Shown here: in pieces, positions 12,901 through 21,594 of the stretch
How positions within the stretch are numbered: position 1 is the stretch's first letter
Layout: the number at the start of each line of letters is the position of its first letter
NCBI GenBank assembly: GCA_002633005.1
Contig: NMRA01000086.1
Location: 614,433 to 678,432 of the forward strand
Source of the DNA: Phoronis australis
Lineage: Eukaryota > Phoronida > Phoronidae
Length of the DNA: 64,000 nt
Direction: 5' to 3'
Translations under genes and position numbers: made by a program
The notes under the pieces: model-generated
Told to the model about the DNA's origin: nothing
Database searches by the model: none
Seen by the model: the letters and a program-made list of their open reading frames with translations, nothing else

Positions 12901-15900
12901 TCCAAAAAATCAATGACCACTAACTACAAACTATAAATACACTACATATGCAAACGAATTACGATATATTACTAATAAAACAAAATAATGAAGACTTTTC
13001 GAGCAAGCCATATCACATTCAGTTACAAGGAAAAAATGGCGGCGTTCAGGACAAGTTCCTGAACTGATGAGCCGGAAATGTGGGTACGGAAATAACCGAT
13101 GACAACCGGTAATCATACGCTCAGAGAGAAGGGTCAAATACTGTTAAAAAATCACTTTTGGCAAGAAAGGCGAAAAGAATATAAGGAAAGGGTGTCGAAA
13201 ATAAGAATTTATGTAGTAAGTATTTTCGGATACTGGAACCACATGGGCAGTTTGAGAGAAGGACTTTAATTCCTCCCAACTGGCACAAATAATTTCATAA
13301 TTAAAATTTATTTTCCGAAAATTTATGCTCCGTGCTTTTATCAGCGACGAGCACTTTCTCTTAGTACTTCTCCGTCACACGTTCATTGGTCTGCCTTGTG
13401 AATATCACAAGCATCAAAAATCAACTTTCGCAACCAATATTTGTGGGACAAAGATGGCAGATTGTCGTTGTGTTCACGTCTTCTCTTGTCCTGATTGGTT
13501 GAAAGTTAGCTTGACAGAACTGTCGGAACTGCCCATTATATTCGATTTGCATTGGAAACCAATTGGCCCATGCACTGTCACCAACTAAAGAGAGTTCGAA
13601 AAAGTATGCATGAAAAGTGTCAGCCAACAGCTCTCTCGTGTATTCAATGAATTCTTCCTACAAGATTGGCTGCTGACAAACTATTAAATATGTGTATAAT
13701 TATGTGTATGCGTCTATGTATAGTAATAGCGCCTATACGGTATAGTTTGGTAGCAGACTTTCATTAACACAAACTTTATTAAAACATGATTGTACTTTCT
13801 GTTACACACGCAGCGTGATGTGGACTCGCTCGCACTCTCTAAAATTTCCGATCTTACCGGCCGGTGTGTAGTTGTAAAGCACATTGCAATATTAAAACAG
13901 TAACTATATTTCGAGTAAAGCACATGTCTCGGCACTTGCCAAGGTAAAATGAACGTGGTAGAAGAATCGAAATGAAGACAGCAGGTAGAAGTGCATGCAT
14001 ACAAGCAGAGCGTGTGAAAGTAACACACACTAGGAAGCCCACAAGCCTAACGGAACATAGCCAGCGTGCGGTTAACACCTGTGAGCTGCTCATTCAACAC
14101 AGGTTTTCCATGACTGACAACAATCACAATATTGTGCTTCCAGTTGAATACTAGCAGTTGGGACTATGGCTACACCATTCCTTATTGGCTACTTAAACGT
14201 TCAGTTTGACCACATATGTCGGGAAATGCGAAGGAAAAGCGTCCGAACAATTTAGACAATTACTGAGGTTTACAACAGATGCTAAGCTTGCGGAAACGTG
14301 ACGGTGAAATTTTGGGAGCGCGTCACTTTCAGTATACTCAATCCAGCGCCCCTATGATTTGAGTTGAAAGGGTGGCATGCAGCGATAATAGTGGTATGGG
14401 TAAAAAGGTTCGCCGAAAAGCATCAATCGTTCTGCAGACCCACAAACATATATGTTCTGTTTTTCTTTTTTTGTTATCGTTTTTATGCCTGCTTCGCGTA
14501 AATTTAAACAGACGAACAAAATGGGTGGAGCCAATAACTGTCGGAAATGGATCTTATGATTGAAATCAATTCGAGCAGGGTGGGTCAAGCAGTCATTATT
14601 TACAAAATAACACGATAATACATACGGTCGATAGTCACATTATACGTGCACGTTGACATTCTCCCGATCTCCTCGTCTGTGGCGCTGCAAACCACAATGT
14701 TTGTAGGCGAATGAAGAAGCTCCGCTGACTGGTGAGAACATTGGAGATTTAAGGTCTGTCCTCTCGCCGTAATGATCGGTCTGGGAAGGTCTACTCTCAC
14801 AGGCAAAGTTCCGGTTTTAACGGTAAAGTTATCAGGACAGAGAGTAACTGTCGGGGCTTCGTTCACTGAAAAAGGAATGGTCACTACAATTCACGAATAC
14901 ATAATGATCTGTGTCCCTGAAAAACTCAATGGATTTACAAAATCATAGATTTGGTGAATTAATTGTAACACGCTTGAACGACATGGCAACGGACATGCTC
15001 TGTATAATACAATTTTAATGACCAAAGTCACATTCTCCTTTGATAGTCATTGTTGCTATATCGTGATGATGATCGTTATTATTATTTTTGAGCGCAACAT
15101 TGTCTTTGGAGAGGAGCGGGTTAAAGATGACATAATTTTCGTTACTTGTGCTATTTGCAGTTTCCTGTTTTGTTTAGATGCTGCATATTAATAACCAAAT
15201 TTCTACGTGTGCTAGTTATCATGCTAAACATTCCCACTAAATAAGATTGGTCCTAACCCCAATGGTCAAGGTAAACGGTGGGGTTTGGAAAATTGAACTA
15301 GACTGTATTTATCCACCTTGGCTGAGTCGCGCTCGGCTCACGATCAAAGGGATGCCGCCAAGCTGCTCTATTCATCGAGTCACGAGCGAGGCAATGACCA
15401 TCGCCTCTGTTGGTCCGGCGATGGTCATTGCCTAGAGCGAGGATAATTGGCTTCGCTCATGCGGATCTGATCAGCTGATTACAATCTAGCTGGCGGACTG
15501 CACTTTTTATGGAGAGAGTTTTACGTAGTTTTTACTGTAATATTTCAAAAGAGGAGCGAAAACAAATATGAGTACAACTTTGAATTTTTCAAATCGGCCT
15601 AGGATAAGAGATTTTGCAACACAGCAACACTCACGATTACTTTCATTCGGCGCGTACGAATACAAAAATATAGGACCCAAGTTATTTAGATTTTGGAACA
15701 CATGCATTGCAATATTCAAAATACGTCTATTATTAATCTTACAAGCTGTAAAACGTCGTTGTTTAATTTCATTGTGCTCATTCATTGTCATCCGTCAAAT
15801 CGGCAATTTTCCGAGATGTGATCTGCGGCGTGCGCGTATGTACAAAACACGTGATTGTTATGTTTTTGAAATACAAAAATTAAGAAACTTTAGCAGGCCG

Positions 15901-18900
15901 TTATTATTGACAGGGACACGATAAAACGAATTTGGATTTTGACTATAGTCTTGATACAGCGAGCTGGCTGACCACTGCGTCAGTGTCTCCGTTAGACCCA
16001 GAAATTTCACACAGCCCGGGTAGTTCACCTCGTCCCCAACATGTAGATCGAGCCTTGGACTATNNNNNNNNNNNNNNNNNNNNNNNNNNNNNNNNNNCCT
16101 CCCCGTGAAATGAATTTTTCTAAGCGTTTATTAGAGCCAATACAGTATACATCTTTCCACCAAGGCTAGGTGATGCTACGACATTATTCTTTGTTGCATT
16201 AGTAACTGGTCTTGGCTAATTATCATTTTATGGCCTGGTCATCCATTCAGCCAAAAGTAGTTCTAGAGGTGGCTTATCAGCCAATTATTCACCCATGCTG
16301 ACTCACAATAGAAGCCTGATAAGAGTGAAGGTGGATAAATGCGATGTTCCTACAGTTTCTTGTGGTTGTGGATGTGTTCACGACATGTTCGGTTTTGATT
16401 TACTTATTTCGAAATCGTTATTTGTAATTCCTTTGTTTCAATTGATCTATTACTATTACGTTTACATAAGTTAGGCATAGGCCTACTTCAAAGTTCAGAG
16501 AAAAAATCATGAACAATAGCGACAGCAAGTATACCCTAGCTCTAATTTCTTCGCTGTAGATTATGACATTTTATACAGGACCATCAGCAGTGCGTATACA
16601 AAGCTATAAAGCAAATAAAACCATATAGTCTTTTAAAAAGCAATGAAACTGAAAGACAAACAAAAGTATTGAAAAGATCACAAATGAATTCCTGTTTTTA
16701 TTCAATTGTTACGTGCCAGTGAATAATTAACCCTTGTGTTTCTGCATGGTCAGCCCTTACTCACCGAAACACTGCGGCCTAGTACCCAACGACCACGTAG
16801 ACGATTGCGTGCACCTGGGCCTGTGGTAGTTTCGTGAACTTCGGCCCATGACGTATCCTCCTTTACACGTGTACTTGCATTCGTCACCGTAGTAATTGGA
16901 AGGACAAGATACTCCTGCGTTTGGAACACTCGAGGGTTGTCCAGGACATCTTATCCCTTAATAGGTACAAAATTGCGAACTGCTTATAGTCTACATCTGC
17001 GTAATATGTAAATTGTCGTTATAATTGAACACATCCGCGCCAATTACAATCAAACCTGGAGCTTTATTTTGATGACACATTTTCCGCCAAAGTTAAAAGG
17101 GTACTTTCTCCCTCCTATAGGGCTGTGGAAATCATAGTAAGATTGACTCTTAATAAACTCAGTGGTCTCAAAAGTACTCTAAATGTCCTTGCCGTGATAT
17201 AAAATGGACTTCCCTGTAAAAAAGGAATTTAAAAAAGTCTGCAATTGATTTGAAGCAGGGCAATATCGGAAGGGTTGGCCAACCCCTTCGAAACTGAGGT
17301 TGTTTTTTACTAGACGATAAAGATAGATTTGGAACAAGCTTCGTATGGTGGAGGTGTCTAGTTTGTATTTTCGGTAGGGAGTGTAGGATTAAACGTCTTT
17401 TGATTTCCTGTTTACTGGCAAGTCGATGAGGGTGAGCAAGGGTTAACTCGGGTTGGCGTGTATTTAGGCTCCCAAGTTGACTTGTACATAAAGCTGCATC
17501 GACAGCCTGAAAAGCGCGTGCGCATGTACGCGAAACTCTTATAACATTGGCGTATATTCCAATTGTCACTTAAATATAAGAACTACTTGATGAAAATTTT
17601 TAAGAGAGAACACTATAGACAGCTTATAGGGTAGTTGCCTGTGCCTGTCGGTGAAGATCAGGCGCATGCGCCTATACGCTTTTTGTTAGACTTCATTTTA
17701 GTGCTAACTTATAACATACAATACGTACTTTTGCAACGCATTGAGCCATCCCAGCTACCCTTTTTGTTGCAGTACGGGTCGACTGAATTCCTTTGGTATC
17801 CGGTGGAACAAGAAAATTGGCAACGCGTCCCGTATATTCCCTTGCACGTTCCTATTCGCGCATTACTGTCACGTGGTATGCGGCCTTTATTACAAGTAAT
17901 AACTGAAAAGAGGTAGAAACATGTAAAATAACAAACTGCTGCGCTTACCTTTATCCATTGAACCAAATATGACAATTATATGACGAAGGAACGCATTCAG
18001 ATAAAATTGTCTTTTTGAAGTATGTAAGGACAAGAGCGGAACTATTTTCATTGAAAATTATCTCGTCACTGATTTACACAAGACTTACTCTCAAATCCCA
18101 TCATAATTATTTAATTCAATTATTACCTATAAAAAACTCCGTTCGGGTTCCAAAAGATCGAGAAAATATGGAAAATATCAGTTTTACAACAAGCCGTTTT
18201 GGAACCAGAAATTTAAGTCCAGTCAGGAAAGGTAGGAAAAAATTGATCAAACCGTTTTCTTTAAATCTCAAACGGTGAATCATGAATTATATCAATGAAG
18301 TTGAGCGATCGTTTGTGTCGAATAAATTATAAGGAAACCTAATATTTGCATGTTTAGTAAAAATTAGATCTGTAAATAACGTGTTCGGTGACCAAGGTGT
18401 TGTTATTTCGGTCATTTCCACTTTCAAGGAAATTGCTAACATTGTCTCGAGTACTCATAATTCATGTTGCAGAGGTTACCGGGTAGCGGCCCCATCCAGT
18501 CTTTCCTGAAAGGATAATCAGCAAAAAGCCGTCAATGGCCTTTAGTAGTTATCTTGTGCACTCTCTAGGCCAGAAAAACCTCCTTCCAGAAACATCATAA
18601 TCTTACTTGTAGCAGATACACCAGTGTGTCCCCCGAATGTGGTACTGGCGTTGAAACCCCTTAACACCTGGTAGAGTCTTGTCCAGCTTTTTATGGGCTA
18701 AAGAGCAACCTATTGGATGACACTGTTACATGCCTGCAACACATAGTGCATGGCAACAAATGGAAACGTCTGTCCATTTTCATAAAGAAGACCTGCAGAC
18801 TTGAAAATTTCCTTCACCAAGAACCATAACGGGGCTCTCGTGCTTTTTGCTCAGGTACAATGGGCCCAACCATGAGGCCTGCGCACGTCTGATGCACCGC

Positions 18901-21594
18901 AAATGACATCAGGCCACCTGTACTTTTTGCACCTGGTAGTTCTATACATCGACGCTTGAAAGTTAAGAGCTAATTCCACCGAAATAAATTAACTCACCAC
19001 TGACATGCAGCGAAACCATACACCTGCCGCTGTGACCGCAGTCGTCTCTACAATAGTGCGTCACTTTATATGTCCCTTCCTCCAAACGATCTCCAGATTT
19101 GATCTTTCGCCGAGGTTCTGAAGTTTGACTGCAAACATGGCTGAAATAATAGAAAACATCAGCACAATTATGCAAAAATACACTTCCAGCTAAAATGACT
19201 ACTACTCTCCTTTAACTCTATAGTTTTGGCACTGAACCATCGAGAACTCGGGACGGTCAAAAGAAGATATAGGTCGACTCTGCTGTAGTCGCAAAGGGTT
19301 AAAAATTTACTTTGGAATCTTTTTTACCATGCCTTGGCTTATGCAAGGTTAATTTGAAGTCTTTGGCCCAGAGAGGTGAAATTGTGTCTATACGGTTTTA
19401 CAAGCCGGAAAAAATGCCGACCGCTATCACAGGATTACTGTAGTATAGCTACGTAACATACAGAGATCATGTCGATAGAACATGTTTTGAAAGCATTAGA
19501 AGTATCAAGACCTTTTGCCAAATCAGTTCGATCTTGAATAATGGGAAAAGCGTGCTATATATTTTATTGCCCATCACTTCTCGAAAATTGGGTGAATCGT
19601 GCAGCTCGAACTCCTACTGTGTGCGAAAGACAGTAGGTCTGTTCGGAACGAAATAAAACTGCGGTAGACCTCGTCTGTTGCATATCGTAGAATATTCATC
19701 TTACTTGTCATATGAAACAGACGCGAAATGTGCGTTAGTGCCGAGGATCATTTCAGTGTCTAAAATCGCACTCAGCGCACGGACCTCCTATTCAAGCTCT
19801 GTCAGCCAACTTCTGAAATCAGGGCAACAGCAATGTGCTTACCAACAGCTGCACACTGGTTTATCCCAAACGACAACTTGTGACGTGCTGCCAGATGAAG
19901 CAATGAATCTATGTTCCTTCTTCGGACACGAAAGTCTGAAACAGCTGCTGGATCCGCCACGTCGACGACTACACATTTCTGCAATTGATCAAATTGAAGC
20001 GTTATGCACACTACGACGCTGAAAATGATTGTATTGTATTGTGCTTTACGAAGAGTGACTAGACTGAACTCTGATATAACATGCCCGAATTTTGAGAACC
20101 AGTTTTCTCCAATAAATGACGGGCATCAAACTGCGGTTCTCAACATAAGGGCACGTTATATCAGACTATTGTCGTCTAGGGTTTTTGGCGGATTTAAAGG
20201 GGGCCAAGGGGGGCATTTCGATTCGGTAAACAGGTCTTCGGTTCGGAAATTTCCGGTTCGGTACGCAAATCAAGATTGAGAATAAAAATCAAATATTTTG
20301 TTTTGAAACAGTGTATTTTAGCAACACGTTTTAACTAATTAAAACTAGTTGTTAAAAATACTCATTTCAGGCTGTTTTACAAAAATATAGCTCATCAACA
20401 TGCTTTGGAGACAGTGATGTCAGCGGTCGTTGAATCTAAAACAAAGGCATGAATCTCTTGTTTCAGTTTTCAAACGGAGGATACCAAATGTCACACCAGC
20501 AGAGTAACTTGTGTTTGACTTAACTGCCATTAATTCCAATAGGAATTTTATTTTGGCCCAAATGACAGGCCTACATAGATAGGTACTGGAGTTCCACAGT
20601 AACTTTGAGATGCCACAGTAATTCAGTCTAAATAGCAGTTTTGTATTAAACAGAAAGGCTTGCATCTCACGATTCAACCAATGTCAATTGTAATAATGTG
20701 TGACGGCTGTTTAAAAATTCATAGCAACGAACAAATGCTGAAATAGACCATGGCATCGACTCAATGGATTCATCTTGATCGTACTTGACAGTCAGGTAGC
20801 ATGTTTTGCGCTGTGCTCGTTTTTCGTCAACCTGGTCGGGAGTAAAATACTGCCACACCGGCGACTTATTCGCTTTCTTTGACTTGATGTGCTACTTAAT
20901 TGCAATTTGTTATCGTAAAGCACCTTTATAGCAGTTTCCTAATACCACTAATTGCGGAATTGCATGGTTGAAAACCAGTAGATGTAAACTGCGCCATGTA
21001 GAGGCAAAAAAGGAAATCACAACAGGTCATGGTTCACGCGGTCGAAAATATTGTAATTTATGCATATATTTTGCCCAAATAATTAACTTAAGACGCAGTA
21101 GCGACTGGATCAGATGTTCGGTACATCGGTATTTCAAAATTTCCGTACCGTTACGAACAGCACCGAAAAAATCTCGGTTCGGTTGTGTGTCGTGTACCGT
21201 CTTAGACACAGTAGTGACCAAATGCTTGTGCTCTAGTTGAGAGCACTGGGGAAAACAACAGTACTTAGCAAACGGGTTCCTCCTAACTTAAAAAGATCTC
21301 AATATAAAGAATTATAAAAACTCAGATGTGCACAGACTTTGAGTCTGGTTTAGGAAAAACAAGATCATAATAAAAAGTTATCAGTTCTTAGAACAGTTGA
21401 ACAGTACTTCGAGTATCACTTCCTTTTCAACTGTCGTTTGTGAAATATATGGTTTGATTTGCATGTGTGTTATTCTTACCAGCCTGGTGTATCAGCATGG
21501 AAAGAACCAATACTGTAAGCCATGCGCCGAAGAACGCCTTATCATAACGAAGCCGTAAAACACTGTCCGCCGTGTAGACTCTGCTCTGACGCAT
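757..21594 (-). CDS. HYR/sushi (CCP) mosaic protein gene, 5' part, 14 exons in window
   Basis: Fourteen exons, each with GT-AG junctions and matching phases, join into an open frame of about 859 residues that runs off the left edge: the last exon ends in a good splice donor and I see no stop codon. Order: signal peptide (residues 1-38), HYR1 (39-131), CCP1 (132-189), CCP2 (190-253), HYR2 (254-333), CCP3 (334-391), CCP4 (392-455), HYR3 (456-535), CCP5 (536-593), CCP6 (594-656), HYR4 (657-738), CCP7 (739-794), CCP8 (795-859). HYR and CCP domains are extracellular beta-sandwich and sushi folds used in adhesion, complement-like recognition and matrix proteins, so this is probably a secreted or cell-surface protein. 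Ligand unknown. Each module exon starts and ends in phase 1, which permits exon shuffling. It could be a large SVEP1-like or hyalin-like protein, but no diagnostic domain (VWA, EGF, pentraxin) is visible here. Introns are about 0.3-4 kb and repeat-rich. Confidence 0.88.
1564..1645 (-). repeat. tRNA-derived SINE head
   Basis: On the minus strand the RNA polymerase III A box (TAGCTCAGTGG) and B box (GGTTCGAACCC) lie about 35 bases apart inside a tRNA-like sequence that starts GGTGGTCATGA. The acceptor-stem ends pair poorly, so this is more likely a SINE head or tRNA pseudogene than a working tRNA. It lies in the intron between CCP7 and CCP8. Confidence 0.65.
2452..2619 (-). CDS. HYR/sushi gene exon 13: CCP7 (short type)
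   Basis: A 168-bp phase 1-1 exon (acceptor AAAATTTTCTTCTAG, donor AGTG|GTATGT). It encodes KCTAKTSPANGQLDDC, SQCYYSCNTGYN, TNCSNGQWSEDIGCSG: six cysteines with the usual sushi Gly-Tyr and Trp. Confidence 0.88.
3053..3298 (-). CDS. HYR/sushi gene exon 12: HYR4
   Basis: A 246-bp phase 1-1 exon (acceptor AAGTATATTGTAG, donor ACTT|GTAAGTAAC). It encodes FMTGCLKDFEVLTESKET, ETVCNQPQNATF, NIVLCSGTDHEIGRYATC, EFTVTVT. The CP of HYR1-3 is replaced by CL. Otherwise it follows the HYR2/3 pattern (C..C..CSxTDxEIGR..C). Confidence 0.87.
3949..4036. repeat. 22-bp tandem repeat, four units
   Basis: Four diverged units of 22 bp, each with a core close to AAAATTTAACACGTC, occur back to back. A duplicated AT-rich stretch (TTAAGAATTAAAAACAG at about 3800 and 3880) precedes it. 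Intronic. Confidence 0.75.
4249..4320. mobile_element. Short MITE with GGGCGGCGC termini
   Basis: Inverted termini CATGGGCGGCGC and GCGCCGCCCATG bound about 70 bp with a GC-rich centre (AGCTATAGCCCC). A second copy at 9600-9656 has the same ends. Non-autonomous, within introns of the HYR/sushi gene. Confidence 0.65.
4611..4989. repeat. 380-bp direct repeat, copy A
   Basis: It begins GTTCCACAGACTCAAG and ends near GTTTTATATGAATTATG. The same sequence with scattered substitutions recurs at 5635-6011. The two copies bracket the CCATGG minisatellite. Confidence 0.8.
4995..5550. repeat. CCATGG-rich minisatellite
   Basis: Dense, imperfect repetition of variants of GGTCAACCATGGTTGACC, a near-palindromic 18-mer, with a longer period of roughly 95-100 bp including AAATGGCCAACCATGG. 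The plus-strand open frame across it is a by-product of the repeat. Intronic. Confidence 0.85.
5635..6011. repeat. 380-bp direct repeat, copy B
   Basis: Copy of 4611-4989 in the same orientation, with base substitutions and small indels. A single N at 5634 sits exactly at its left boundary, so an assembly join is possible here. Confidence 0.75.
6028..6057. repeat. Perfect 30-bp palindrome
   Basis: The 15-bp arm CAGCGAATGTAGCGC is followed directly by its exact reverse complement, with no spacer. A further small palindrome (CTGGCGCCAG) abuts and overlaps the left side. It lies about 145 bp past the end of the CCP6 exon, in the intron. Confidence 0.9.
6203..6391 (-). CDS. HYR/sushi gene exon 11: CCP6 (long type)
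   Basis: A 189-bp phase 1-1 exon (acceptor TTTTCTTGTATAG, donor TGGG|GTAAGG). It encodes SCTEPPQIVNGATNC, SSCPYHCDYGYKVPNSF, RCMADTHWSPKTGPKCWG: six cysteines. The terminal KCWG with its phase-1 donor resembles CCP8 (ECWG). Confidence 0.9.
7020..7775 (-). repeat. Copy of the CCACTAG-core repeat family
   Basis: Diverged sequence on the minus strand relative to the array at 57.7 kb. It contains GGCCACGAGGGGG near 7042, GCCACTAG near 7190 and AAATTTCATGAAAATC near 7515. It ends near 7770 with GACGGCATAACGCCACACACATATTC, which corresponds to the hairpin end of the element at 57690. Confidence 0.6.
7811..7984 (-). CDS. HYR/sushi gene exon 10: CCP5 (short type)
   Basis: A 174-bp phase 1-1 exon (acceptor TTTTTTTCTCGACAG, donor AAAA|GTACGT). 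Reading the minus strand gives VCEPLIPPDNGKLVDSC, SVCTYSCNDGYDL, SCNETGDWNVIPHCK: a six-cysteine sushi. The longer open frame on the opposite strand here (7760-8110) is only its shadow. Confidence 0.88.
8280..8524 (+). repeat. Interspersed repeat family R1, copy 1
   Basis: About 245 bp starting CATGTCGTGAACACATCC and ending CCTTGGTGGAAAGCTG just before the N at 8525. The same sequence occurs inverted at 16151-16389, and its first 96 bp at 51315-51410. No coding potential. Intronic. Confidence 0.85.
8645..8884 (-). CDS. HYR/sushi gene exon 9: HYR3
   Basis: A 240-bp phase 1-1 exon (acceptor ATCTCATTTTCAG, donor GATT|GTAAGTATT). It encodes YCPSDIMIKTGSLPVNVD, LTTTCSHSNN, VNCSATDGELRRSS, FCAFNITVD. 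This is a single-exon derived HYR, very close to HYR2 (KTGxLPVxVDxP, TCSHxx, CSATD). Confidence 0.88.
9175..9366 (-). CDS. HYR/sushi gene exon 8: CCP4 (long type)
   Basis: A 192-bp phase 1-1 exon (acceptor AATTTTTGCAG, donor TACG|GTAGGA). It encodes GKCPGLPPSVSNARVNC, STCKHVCNDGYAIPRSF, and SVCTGALRWSTGKLPQCYG: six cysteines. The start CPG-x-P-SV-x-NA and the end PQC-(F/Y)G match CCP2, its positional equivalent in module 1. Confidence 0.88.
9600..9656. mobile_element. Short MITE with GGGCGG termini, second copy
   Basis: GCATGGGCGGAGCTATAG at one end and GGTGCGCCGCCCATGG at the other, matching the element at 4249-4320 in reverse orientation. Confidence 0.6.
10477..10650 (-). CDS. HYR/sushi gene exon 7: CCP3 (short type)
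   Basis: A 174-bp phase 1-1 exon (acceptor GTCTCTTCAACAG, donor GAAA|GTAAGG). It encodes VTCTPLKPPVNGRIDGEC, then STCKYVCNEGYL, VTCQVDGNWSVVPHCE. Six cysteines with the PxNG and GxW sushi landmarks. Closely similar to CCP5 (both end N/DW-x-V-x-PHC), as expected if their modules were duplicated. Confidence 0.9.
10651..14625. other. Large intron between HYR2 and CCP3 exons
   Basis: About 4 kb holding the MITE at 10759 and otherwise unassigned AT-rich DNA. Open frames of 60-125 codons on both strands (for example plus 11564-11941) have no recognisable domain, splice context or initiation context, and I treat them as chance. Confidence 0.6.
10759..11056. mobile_element. MITE with CAGNGGCGGAT termini
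   Basis: Inverted ends CAGGGGCGGATCC and TAAATCCGCCACTG, internal GGGGGGCCATGGGCC and GTGCAGGGGTCTCGAATT. Related copies lie at 25474-25617 and 31594-31790, with fragments near 20185 and 51740-51914. Two Ns at 11034-11035 interrupt the right end. Confidence 0.75.
14626..14865 (-). CDS. HYR/sushi gene exon 6: HYR2
   Basis: A 240-bp phase 1-1 exon (acceptor CCTTTTTCAG, donor GACC|GTATGT) carrying a whole HYR domain. It reads TVTLCPDNFTVKTGTLPV, ITARGQTLNLQCSHQS, NIVVCSATDEEIGR, STCTYNVTID. Unlike HYR1 it has no internal intron, lacks the V-x-W core, and has GR where HYR domains usually have GN. It contains several N-x-S/T glycosylation sequons. Confidence 0.88.
15389..15433. repeat. 17-bp perfect stem, 11-base loop hairpin
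   Basis: AGGCAATGACCATCGCC, an 11-base loop, then GGCGATGGTCATTGCCT. Intronic. No adjacent T-run, coding frame or other copy was noticed. Confidence 0.85.
16151..16389 (-). repeat. Interspersed repeat family R1, copy 2 (inverted)
   Basis: Reverse complement of 8280-8524 with about one substitution per 20-25 bases. It lies about 50 bp from the N gap at 16064-16097. Confidence 0.85.
16765..16956 (-). CDS. HYR/sushi gene exon 5: CCP2 (long type)
   Basis: A 192-bp phase 1-1 exon (donor TTCG|GTGAGT). It reads CPGQPSSVPNAGVSC, then DECKYTCKGGY, then RCTQSSTW...RPQCFG, a six-cysteine sushi domain. The acceptor is set at TACCTATTAAG because only this site gives the phase 1 that every other module exon uses; a later AAG would break the phase. 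The exon is too short on open frame in other readings to appear as an obvious ORF. Confidence 0.8.
17729..17902 (-). CDS. HYR/sushi gene exon 4: CCP1 (short type)
   Basis: A 174-bp phase 1-1 exon (acceptor CTACCTCTTTTCAG, donor AAAA|GTACGT) encoding a complete six-cysteine sushi domain: TCNKGRI...GTCKG...TRCQFSCSTGYQ...PYCNKKGSWDG...RCK. The Gly-Tyr after the fourth Cys and the Trp between the fifth and sixth are standard CCP landmarks. Same length as the exons of CCP3 and CCP5. Confidence 0.88.
18845..18945 (+). repeat. SINE tail fragment
   Basis: CAATGGGCCC and GAGGCCTGCGCACGTCTGAT match the 3' part of the SINE at 38985-39230 and the fragment at 30161-30250. The hairpin is eroded here. Confidence 0.6.
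18998..19140 (-). CDS. HYR/sushi gene exon 3: second half of HYR1
   Basis: A 143-bp exon (acceptor TTCTATTATTTCAG, donor GTG|GTGAGTT), phase 2 to 1. It encodes CSQTSEPRRKIKSG, then LEEGTYKVTHYCRDDCGHSG, then RCMVSLHVSG. This matches the HYR C-terminal half (the 'pxGtxxVtytAxDxxGNxxxCxFxVxV' pattern), with GH in place of the usual GN. It is the most canonical HYR of the gene and the only one interrupted by an intron. Confidence 0.85.
19843..19978 (-). CDS. HYR/sushi gene exon 2: first half of HYR1
   Basis: A 136-bp exon between an acceptor (ATCAATTGCAG) and a donor (TTG|GTAAGC), phase 1 to 2. It encodes the first half of a HYR domain: RLSCPKK, then a Gly-Ser turn, then VVVWDKP. The canonical HYR pattern is CP...G...V.W..P. 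It starts with a Cys- and Arg-rich linker (CSRRRGGSSSC). It was found by searching for the missing half of the next exon, and its two remaining bases (TG) complete a TGC codon with that exon, which supports the join. Confidence 0.78.
20070..20165. repeat. Inverted repeat, 31-bp arms
   Basis: TCTGATATAACATGCCCG through GAGAACC at 20070-20100 is complementary to 20135-20165 with few mismatches, around a 34-base centre. It looks like a very short foldback or MITE remnant in intron 1 of the HYR/sushi gene. Confidence 0.7.
21480..21594 (-). CDS. HYR/sushi gene exon 1: start codon and signal peptide
   Basis: The first ATG (21594-21592) follows an in-frame TGA about 30 bases upstream, which fixes the start, and has A at -3. 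The 38-codon exon encodes a basic N-terminus (MRQSRVYTADSVLRLRYDK) followed by a hydrophobic stretch (AFFGAWLTVLVLSMLIHQA) typical of a signal peptide. The splice donor is G|GTAAGAAT, leaving one base (phase 1). This matches the phase-1 acceptor of the next exon and produces a split GAA codon. Cleavage is probably near the HQA/E junction. No promoter element could be identified upstream with confidence. Confidence 0.82.

Larger units (their letters stand above)
14866..16764. other. Intron between CCP2 and HYR2 exons with assembly gap
   Basis: Holds a hairpin at 15389-15433, a run of 34 Ns at 16064-16097 and the inverted R1 repeat copy. The plus-strand frame at 15568-15924 has no recognisable domain. 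Confidence 0.6.

Noticed and set aside
15568-15924. Plus-strand open frame of 118 codons near the N gap
   Set aside because: No domain similarity recognised; an overlapping minus frame of similar length is equally open, as expected by chance.
19678-20022. Plus-strand frame of 114 codons
   Set aside because: It is the shadow of HYR/sushi exon 2, which on the minus strand has a fitting acceptor, donor, phase and HYR motif.
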